In this document: positions 43,260-49,507 of the stretch, piece after piece
How the letters are laid out: each line of letters starts with the position of its first letter
Position numbering within the stretch: position 1 is the first letter of the stretch
NCBI GenBank assembly: GCA_046260445.1
Contig: JBHEPF010000131.1
Location: forward strand, 1-49,507
Direction of reading: 5' to 3'
DNA: 49,507 bases
DNA from: F2B08 sp046260445
GTDB taxonomy: Bacteria > Actinomycetota > Actinomycetes > Actinomycetales > Dermatophilaceae
Position numbers and translations under genes: made by a program
The notes under the pieces: model-generated
Told to the model about the DNA's origin: nothing
Databases searched by the model: none
Seen by the model: only the letters and a program-made list of their open reading frames with translations

Positions 43260-43655
43260 ATGAACACACGCCGACTGGTCGCCGCGATCGTCTCGACCGC
43301 TGCCGTCTCAGCAGCCGCCTTCGCTGGGGTCGCGCCCGCCCAGGCGGCGGACATCGTCCAGCGGCCTGACAAGGGCGAGAGCGTCCGCCGCGCTCCGGTG
43401 CTGGACGACTGCAGCCTCCGCGCCCCGTGTTCTGCCGTCGTCACGGCGCCGGAGCGCAACGCCCAGGTGTCGTCGCTGGAGAGCACCGCACTCGCCGTCG
43501 ACCGCACCGCCGGCATCTCAACCGTTGTAGATCGCAATGTCGCCCGCATCCGCGCGACAGTCCGCGATTCGCAGGTCTGGTCCTACACCGATGACGGCGC
43601 CCTCGAGCTGAGGGTGAATGGAGTGAAGAAGCGCCACGGCAGGCTTCTGCAGTGA
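43260..43655 (+). CDS. Small exported protein next to the STAND regulator
   Basis: A 131-residue protein with a clear signal peptide (RRLVAAIVSTAAVSAAAFAG, then APAQA-AD, cleavage near residue 29). The mature part of about 100 residues has two cysteines close together (DDCSLRAPC), a long beta-rich middle and a basic end (NGVKKRHGRLLQ). I do not recognise a family. The ATG at 43260 has a GAGGAG site at 43249-43254. It sits between a phased GCGACC array upstream and the giant regulator downstream, so it is a candidate target and possibly a ligand of that regulator's outer domain. Confidence 0.82.
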   Translation: MNTRRLVAAIVSTAAVSAAAFAGVAPAQAADIVQRPDKGESVRRAPVLDDCSLRAPCSAVVTAPERNAQVSSLESTALAVDRTAGISTVVDRNVARIRATVRDSQVWSYTDDGALELRVNGVKKRHGRLLQ

Positions 43656-43695
43656 TCGCCTTCTCTGACCGGCGGAAGTGGGTCGCGGTCCGGTC

Positions 43696-43740
43696 ACGAC
43701 CAGACCGCGACCGATGTCCAGAAGCCTTGACGACGACTGG
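43696..43740 (+). promoter_or_regulatory. Weaker copies of the GCGACC operator before the regulator
   Basis: ACGACCAG (43696), GCGACCGA (43707, 11 bp later) and ACGACTGG (43733) match the [AG]CGAC[CT][AG] pattern of the array at 43117. GCGGTCCG at 43685 is a degenerate fourth unit in phase. They lie upstream of the regulator gene, consistent with autoregulation. Confidence 0.55.
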
Positions 43741-43874
43741 ACCAACCGGTTCAGCCAGCGCGATACAACCGAGGAGTGCAAATGCACGCCAACCGATCGA
43801 CCGGCGAGAACACCCCTCATCCGTTCGGCCATTTCTGCCTGACGGGCGCGACCTGCGACCCCTACAGTGACGCT

Positions 43875-46800
43875 GTGGACTTCTCGGTCCTCGGGCCCCT
43901 CCGCGTGGAGGGCCTCCGAGGCACGATCGAGATCCGGGGGGCCAAGGAACGTCTCCTTCTCGCCCGGCTCGTCGCCGCGGGCGGACGCCTCGTCAGCTCC
44001 AGCGAGCTCATCGACACACTCTGGGGCGATGAGCCTCCGGCATCGGCGGCGAAGTCGCTGCAGACGTTCATCCTTCGGCTGCGCAACATCCTCGAACCCG
44101 ACAGACAGGGCAGTCCCGCCCTGCTGCTCACCGACGGACCCGGCTATCGCCTCGCGGTCGACCCTGCTCAGGTGGATGCTGAGCGGTTCGTCCGACTGGC
44201 GCGCATCGGTGAGCGCGTTCTCGCCGAGGGTCATCCCGAGCATGCCTCAGACACGCTCACCGAGGCACTGGCGATGTGGCGCGGGCCCGCCTACGCCGAC
44301 TTCGAGGGAGCAGACTTCGCGCGATCCGAAGCGCGCCGGCTGGACGAGATCCGGTTGAGCGCAACCGAAGAGCGACTCACCGCGGAGCTCGCCGTCGGCC
44401 GGACCTCGGCAGCCGTTCCCGAGCTCGAGCGGCTCGTCGGGGAGCACCCGATGCGCGAGCGTCTCTGGGAGATGCTCGTGGCCGCCCTCTACCGATCCGG
44501 TCGGCAGGGCGACGCCCTCAGCGCCTACGAGCGTGCTCGAGTCGTCCTCCGAGAGGAGCTCGGCGTCGACCCGGGGCTAGCTCTGAGAGCGGCGCACGCG
44601 CGGGTCCTGGCGCATGATCCGAGTCTGGGGGCGCCGACCGTTCGCGTCTCGGTGCCACCCGAGCTGCGGCCGCCGCCGGACCTCGTCGGGAGAGATTCGG
44701 AGCTCGCCCGGCTCCGGGAGGCGTGGCAGTCGGCGCTGCGCGAAGGTCCGCGGACCATCGTCATTCGCGGTCCCGAGGGGGGAGGTGCCAGCGCACTCGC
44801 CGCGACCGTGGCGGCCGAGGTGGCTCGGGAGGGAGCAACGGTCCGCTATCAGTCGGCGGGCACTTCTCACGGGGAAGGGGGCGTCCCCGACGGACCCGTT
44901 TTCCTCGTGGCGGACCACACGGACAGCGCCGGTCCAGCCACACTCACCGTGCGCCTCACCGGTCGTCTCGGCTCGGTGCCGAACGGCGCCGAGGTCATCG
45001 AGCTCGGACCGCTGTCCCCCGACGAGGTTCGGCGCATCGTCGCCGACTACGTGCCCGCCGACCTCGCGACCCGACTCAGCGAGGAGGTGCTGGACAGAAC
45101 CGGCGGATGGCCGGGAGCGGTGCACGACGCGGCTCTCGACGCCGCCCGGCAGCTAGCCGTGCAACGTGTCGAGGTCGCCGCGGCCACAACCGGCTCGAGC
45201 AGCACCGAGCTCGCGCAGGCCCGGGCCGAGCTCGCCGACAGCGTCGAGATGCTTCGTGACACCGGGGCCGACGCCGAGCCGGTCGACCCGGGAGTGTGTC
45301 CCTGGCGCGGACTGAGGTCCTACGAGATCGGGGACGCTCGATGGTTCGCCGGTCGAGAGCGTCTGATCGCCGAGCTCGTCGCGCGCCTCGCCGGGACACG
45401 GCTGCTCTCCCTCGTGGGGGCATCCGGATCCGGCAAGTCCTCGGTGCTGCGCGCGGGCCTGCTCGGGGCCCTCGCCACGGACGTGCTCCCGGGAAGCGCC
45501 GGCTGGCGGGTCGTCACATTGCGCCCCGGTGCCCACCCGATGCGCGAGCTGGCCCGTCGCTCCCTCGGACCGACGGGGCGGGACGAGGTCGCCGACCTGC
45601 TGGCTCACCTCGTGTCCGCCTCCGAGGAGCACGACGGCCGCGTCGTCGTGGCCGTCGACCAGTTCGAGGAGGTGTGGACGGTCTGCCCGGACGAGGGAGA
45701 GCGCCGTCAGTTCCTCGACACCCTGGCCGAGCTCGCCACGGATCCACGGTCGTCGGTGAGTGTCGTGGTCGCGGTCCGCGCCGACTTCATGGGGGAGCTC
45801 GCCGCTCACGACGCTCTGCGTGCGCTCGTCAATGATGGAACCGTTCTCGTCGGGCCGATGACCCCATCCGAGGTGCGGCGCGCCATCGAGCGTCCGGCGG
45901 CTGCGGCTCGCCTCGTCCTCGATGACGGCCTCGCTGACACGATCGTGAGCGACGCGGGCGACGAGCCGGGCCTGCTCCCCCTGCTGTCGGCGACGATGAC
46001 CCAGCTCTGGGAGAGACGCGAGGGAACCGCGCTGACGTATGCCGCATACGTCGGCCTGGGAGGACTCAGCGGGGCGATCGCGACCCTCGCCGAGGAGGCC
46101 TACACCGAGCTGTCGGCATCGCAGCAGGACACCGCGCGCCTTGTGCTGATGCGCCTGACCGGGCCGGGGGACGCCGCCGGGGTGACCAGGCGGCGCGTGC
46201 CTCTGAGCGAGGTTGACTCCCTTCCTCGGGGGGACGTCCGTGAGGTCATCGAGGAGCTCTCGCGTGGACGACTGCTCACCGTGTCCGACGGCCACGTCGA
46301 GGTCGCACACGAGGCGCTCTTCAGGGAATGGCCGCGGCTGCGCACCTGGCTGGTCGAGGACGCCGCGGGCCGGGCTGTCCAGCGACGGCTGGCTGTCGCC
46401 GCCGCCGAGTGGGACGCCGATGGACGTGAGCCATCCGCACTGTGGACGGGGGCGAGGCTCGCCTCCGGGCTCGAGGTCGCCGAGGCCCGGCCCGACGAGC
46501 TCACACCGGTCGAGCACGACTTCCTCGCCGCCGGCCGCGAGTCTCTCGACGCGCAGCAGCGAGCCGCGGAGGAACGCGCGCTCGCGACCACCCGCCAGAA
46601 CCGACGCCTGCGCCGACTCGTCGCCGGTGTCGGCGTCATGCTCGTTGTCGCCCTCGTCGCCGGCCTGCTCGCATGGCGTGCCCAGCAGAGCGCGCAGGCG
46701 GCGTCGGTGTCCGCCGAGGCGAAGGGCCTGGCTGCGTCTGCCCTCAACATCGAGTACCCCGACGTGGCCCTCCTTGCCGCTGTCGAGTCGACCAAGCTCG

Positions 46801-48851
46801 AGCAGAGCCCCGAGACCTACGGCGCGCTGCTCACCCTGCTGGCCCGACAGCCGACGGTCGCTCACCGGGTGCGCACGGAGAACCGCTTCCTGCGCATTGC
46901 GGCGAGTCCGGACGGGAGCACCGTCTACGTCACCGAGAACAAGCCGTTCATCCGGGCCATCGACGCCGAGAGCGGCGAGACCAGGTGGAACGTCAGGATG
47001 CCCAGGGGGGGACAGGCCGGCCAGCCCTCCGTCACCGCCGACGGGCGAGGCGTCATCGTGCCGGAGTTCAATGATCCCTCGGCAGTCGTCCGGCTTGACG
47101 CCGCGACGGGCGAGGCCGCGTGGGAGCTCCGCGATATCAGTGCGCGGGTACCGGGTTCGTCGCCCCTCGTCGGTGGCGGACTCCGGTCCGACGGCGCCTA
47201 TATCGCGACGACGGAGACGCATGTCGTCACCATCGACGCCCAGACAGGCAAGATACTCAACGCCGTCGCCTTTCCGGAGGAGGACTTCCCCTTCGTCGAC
47301 TTCCCCCTCGTCTGGCCCGACGGCCGTGTGAGCATCGGACTCGACGGCTCGGCGGGCATCATCATCAATCCGGATCGTCCGGAACTCGGGACGACGCAAA
47401 CGGACGGCATCCCGACCTCTGTGTCGCCGGACGGCAAGCAGGTGGTCCTACTGTCTGCGGACGACACTGGCACGATCGTGCGGATCGCACCAGCTGGCGA
47501 CCCGAGCGCTGACGTTCCGTCCGTTCGGGTTCCGAGCTTCGTTCGAGGAGCCGCCTGGTCGCCCGACGGCACTCAGGTCGCCCTCACGGTCGATCGGGGC
47601 ATCCAGCTCCTCGACACGGAGACGCTGCGGCTCGGGCGGGCGTCGCCGGCACACAGCGGTGCGGTGATGGGTGCCAGTTTCGCTGGGGCGGACGCCGATC
47701 TGGTATGGACCGCAGGCCGCGACGGGACGGCGGTGGGCTTCGACCTGTCGGGTCGGCGGACACCGATCGCCACGACACCCACCGAGCTGGATCCGGCCCT
47801 CGGTCACGCAAGCACCTCTGCGCAGCGCGGCGTGTACATCGAACTGATCTTCACCGGCACCCCGCACCTGGTCCATGTCACGGATCTCCAGGCTGGCACC
47901 AACCTCGGTGAGCTGGTCCCCGACATCGATAGCACCGGCGGGGGGTGGCCCGCCGAAGCGATCTTCGAGCCGAACTCCGTCGCCATCACCCCCGACGGCG
48001 AGACCGCCATAGTCGGGGTCGGCGGTTACACCTGGGCCGATGGGTTCGTCATGGACCGTGGGCTCGTCGCCCTCTTCGACGTGTCCAGCCGGCGTCAGAC
48101 GGCTTTGGTCGAACTGCCCTGGCCGGTATACAGCATCGGCGTGACACCAGACGGCACTCGGGCCATCGTGAACGGCAGGGACGGGTATGGGATCGTCGAT
48201 CTGGCCACGGCCCACTTCGCGCTGGACCCTGTCCAGCTCGATGAGTCCCGGACCATTGACGGAACCACCGGGACCCAGGTCTCACCGGACGGACGTCTGG
48301 CGGCACTCGCCCGTAACGACCAGCTCGTCCTCGTCGATCTGGCGACGGGGGAGGTGGCACGTCGCGGACGGGTCGCAAGCGCGAACGACCAGCTCATCCA
48401 AGCCATCGCGTGGACGAGCGACTCCCGCACCATTGCGGCGGGGGCGGACGACGGTCGCCTCCACGTCGTGTCGGCTGACACCCTCGAGCCGGTCGCCTCG
48501 ACCCGCCTCATCACCGGCGGCTTCGTCACCGATCTCGAGGTGAGCCCCGACGGCCGCACCATGGCGAGCATCGGCAGCGACGGCGACGTCACGCTGTGGG
48601 ACACCGCGACCTGGCGACCCTACGGGCAACCGGTCACCGACGACCGCGCCTGGGGTTGGCTCACCTTCACCCCCGACGGAAGCGCTCTGCGGGTGTTCTT
48701 CGAGGAGGGTGACATGGTGCAGATCTCCGTCGACCCGGACGACTGGGTGGAGGCTGCGTGCGCCGCAGCCGGGCGCAACCTCACGGCGGAGGAGTCCGCC
48801 GTGATCCTGCCCGGTCGGCCGCTTCAGCCCACCTGTTCAGAGCACGACTGA
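43875..48851 (+). CDS. Membrane-spanning SARP-STAND-beta-propeller regulator
   Basis: About 1658 residues. Order: winged-helix DNA-binding domain (1-95, VDFSVLGPLRVEG, LLARLVAAGGRLVSS), BTAD helical domain (about 100-245), a first NTPase-like module whose P-loop is degenerate (GPEGGGAS, residues 299-306, lysine replaced by alanine), then an nSTAND1 NTPase (about 475-890) with intact Walker A GASGSGKSS (K521) and Walker B VVVAVDQFEE (D595). One membrane helix follows (about 915-936) after an arginine-rich segment, and the C-terminus is a long WD40/PQQ-like propeller (about 975-1650). Topology predicts DNA-binding and NTPase parts inside and the propeller outside. The GTG at 43875 follows TACAGT (43863-43868) by 6 bases; an in-frame ATG at 43782 with GAGGAG is the alternative start. 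Confidence 0.92.
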   Translation: MDFSVLGPLRVEGLRGTIEIRGAKERLLLARLVAAGGRLVSSSELIDTLWGDEPPASAAKSLQTFILRLRNILEPDRQGSPALLLTDGPGYRLAVDPAQVDAERFVRLARIGERVLAEGHPEHASDTLTEALAMWRGPAYADFEGADFARSEARRLDEIRLSATEERLTAELAVGRTSAAVPELERLVGEHPMRERLWEMLVAALYRSGRQGDALSAYERARVVLREELGVDPGLALRAAHARVLAHDPSLGAPTVRVSVPPELRPPPDLVGRDSELARLREAWQSALREGPRTIVIRGPEGGGASALAATVAAEVAREGATVRYQSAGTSHGEGGVPDGPVFLVADHTDSAGPATLTVRLTGRLGSVPNGAEVIELGPLSPDEVRRIVADYVPADLATRLSEEVLDRTGGWPGAVHDAALDAARQLAVQRVEVAAATTGSSSTELAQARAELADSVEMLRDTGADAEPVDPGVCPWRGLRSYEIGDARWFAGRERLIAELVARLAGTRLLSLVGASGSGKSSVLRAGLLGALATDVLPGSAGWRVVTLRPGAHPMRELARRSLGPTGRDEVADLLAHLVSASEEHDGRVVVAVDQFEEVWTVCPDEGERRQFLDTLAELATDPRSSVSVVVAVRADFMGELAAHDALRALVNDGTVLVGPMTPSEVRRAIERPAAAARLVLDDGLADTIVSDAGDEPGLLPLLSATMTQLWERREGTALTYAAYVGLGGLSGAIATLAEEAYTELSASQQDTARLVLMRLTGPGDAAGVTRRRVPLSEVDSLPRGDVREVIEELSRGRLLTVSDGHVEVAHEALFREWPRLRTWLVEDAAGRAVQRRLAVAAAEWDADGREPSALWTGARLASGLEVAEARPDELTPVEHDFLAAGRESLDAQQRAAEERALATTRQNRRLRRLVAGVGVMLVVALVAGLLAWRAQQSAQAASVSAEAKGLAASALNIEYPDVALLAAVESTKLEQSPETYGALLTLLARQPTVAHRVRTENRFLRIAASPDGSTVYVTENKPFIRAIDAESGETRWNVRMPRGGQAGQPSVTADGRGVIVPEFNDPSAVVRLDAATGEAAWELRDISARVPGSSPLVGGGLRSDGAYIATTETHVVTIDAQTGKILNAVAFPEEDFPFVDFPLVWPDGRVSIGLDGSAGIIINPDRPELGTTQTDGIPTSVSPDGKQVVLLSADDTGTIVRIAPAGDPSADVPSVRVPSFVRGAAWSPDGTQVALTVDRGIQLLDTETLRLGRASPAHSGAVMGASFAGADADLVWTAGRDGTAVGFDLSGRRTPIATTPTELDPALGHASTSAQRGVYIELIFTGTPHLVHVTDLQAGTNLGELVPDIDSTGGGWPAEAIFEPNSVAITPDGETAIVGVGGYTWADGFVMDRGLVALFDVSSRRQTALVELPWPVYSIGVTPDGTRAIVNGRDGYGIVDLATAHFALDPVQLDESRTIDGTTGTQVSPDGRLAALARNDQLVLVDLATGEVARRGRVASANDQLIQAIAWTSDSRTIAAGADDGRLHVVSADTLEPVASTRLITGGFVTDLEVSPDGRTMASIGSDGDVTLWDTATWRPYGQPVTDDRAWGWLTFTPDGSALRVFFEEGDMVQISVDPDDWVEAACAAAGRNLTAEESAVILPGRPLQPTCSEHD

Positions 48852-48856
48852 CCACC

Positions 48857-48928
48857 GCGTCCCGCCGCGACCCGCCGCGACCCGCCGCGACCGGACCGCG
48901 ACCGGTCGCGACCAGGTCCGGCCATTCT
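48857..48928 (+). promoter_or_regulatory. SARP-like operator array and -10 box before the lipoprotein gene
   Basis: GCGACC(C/G/A)G units start at 48867, 48877, 48887, 48898 and 48908, with an imperfect GCGTCCCG at 48857; steps are 10-11 bp. The first part is three perfect CCCGCCGCGA repeats (48861-48890). CATTCT (48923-48928), 7 bases after the last unit, is a plausible -10 box, matching the usual SARP promoter layout. Confidence 0.8.
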
Positions 48929-48977
48929 CGGGTCACGCCGTCACTTGGGCGGCGCGCTCATCCGAGGAGGACCTGAC

Positions 48978-49507
48978 ATGAGAGCACCATACAAAGGGAG
49001 CCGGTTCCGGCGAACCGGGGCGGGCCTGTTGACGGCTGCGATGGCAGGCGGGGGCCTGGCTGCCTGTCGAGTGCAGCGCCCAACGCGGCGATGAGCGCAC
49101 CGTCCGAGCAGTGCCAGGTCGTCGAGCTGCCACTGCCAGCGGGAGGCTACGACGGCGGGGTCATGGACATCGAGGTGGTCGATGGCGAGACCGTCTACTA
49201 CGGCAGCTACCACGAGCGAGACGCCGACGGGCAGGAGCACCAGCGGGTCGTCATCTGGCGCGGGCTCGACGGCGACCCCGAGCCGGTCGACCCCGGTTTC
49301 GGCGGGTGGTCCGACATCGCGCTCGAGCTCACCGCGACCGGACTCATCAACGGGGTGAGCGAGGACGTCAACTTCGGAAGCCCCATCCCGTGGGTGATCG
49401 ATCTCGGGACGGGCGAGGTGACGGTCGTCGACACGACACCTGGCAAGGCGAGGGACCGCAGTGACATGTGGGTGCGACGGATCAACGACACGGGCGCCGT
49501 CGTCGGC
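48978..49507 (+). pseudogene. Lipoprotein gene with one-base frameshift, cut by window end
   Basis: From ATG 48978 (GAGGAGG upstream at 48963-48969) the frame encodes a lipoprotein signal: RFRRTGAGLL, hydrophobic stretch, lipobox LAAC. Directly at the lipobox cysteine (about 49067) the frame breaks; shifting by one base gives SSAAPNAAMSAPSEQCQVVE and then a long beta-rich protein (VMDIEVVDGETVYYGSYHE, VVIWRGLDGDPEPVD) to the window end. Loss of one T in TGT-TCG explains it. The downstream frame could also restart at ATG 49091 but would lack export. The function is unknown; the phased array upstream suggests control by the adjacent regulator. Confidence 0.75.

Noticed and set aside
1..49507. 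Prophage, integrative element, tRNA or rRNA genes
   Set aside because: No integrase, phage structural gene, transposase, clover-leaf T-loop pattern or rRNA segment was seen; the relics look like internal deletions.

Overview
The window is GC-rich, densely packed actinobacterial DNA. The evidence is a furA-katG pair, SARP/BTAD-type regulators, a DUF222 (13E12-type) HNH endonuclease, a FurA-like repressor, and many start codons that sit 6-8 bases after a TANNNT box, as expected for leaderless mRNAs. The hexamer GTATGC/GCATAC is strikingly common for such GC-rich DNA. Together with the gene content this suggests a relative of the Intrasporangiaceae (Janibacter/Knoellia/Tetrasphaera group); that placement is an inference. 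I saw no tRNA, rRNA, CRISPR array, insertion sequence or integrase.

Region 1 (1-9 kb) is a scrapyard between intact genes. It opens with a heliorhodopsin, and a 93-bp relic of a second heliorhodopsin lies about 0.7 kb downstream. It also holds a Gmad2-LysM protein, a remnant of a secreted protein, a guanine-deaminase-like enzyme, a cupin and an alpha/beta-hydrolase fused to a SARP-like DNA-binding half. Three more relics follow: the tail of an ArsR regulator joined to the head of a group-4 hydrogenase small subunit, and a divergent MFS/TetR pair whose shared 5' region has been deleted.

Region 2 (9-29 kb) is mostly housekeeping and catabolism: CorA, KatG/FurA, glucose-6-phosphate dehydrogenase, threonine degradation (tdh-kbl), a DUF885 peptidase-like protein, a transglutaminase / circularly permuted ATP-grasp-alpha-E cluster, an SDR and lone E2-like acyltransferase pair, and an amino-acid trio (ornithine-cyclodeaminase family, class III aminotransferase, threonine-dehydratase family).

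Region 3 (29-40 kb) starts with an HNH endonuclease behind a near-consensus promoter with an SOS-like operator. Two unusual photolyases follow. One belongs to the Fe-S photolyase-related family but has only one cysteine. The other has its two domains in swapped order and carries two single-base frameshifts. After these come small membrane proteins, an amidohydrolase, and a coupled pair of a YqcI/YcgG-type haem N-hydroxylase and a DUF1989 protein, a candidate N-hydroxyguanidine pathway.

Region 4 (40-49.5 kb) holds a secreted DUF6351 hydrolase behind a CRP-like site, then the most interesting locus. A 1658-residue regulator (SARP DNA-binding half, two NTPase modules, one membrane helix, beta-propeller) is flanked by a small exported protein and a lipoprotein. 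The regions upstream of all three genes carry runs of GCGACC(A/G/C)G repeated every 10-11 bp on one strand, the layout SARP proteins bind. I propose a self-contained membrane-spanning one-component signalling circuit.

Four frame breaks in the window each look like loss of one base in a 2-4 base homopolymer, so either sequencing error or true decay must be considered for those genes.
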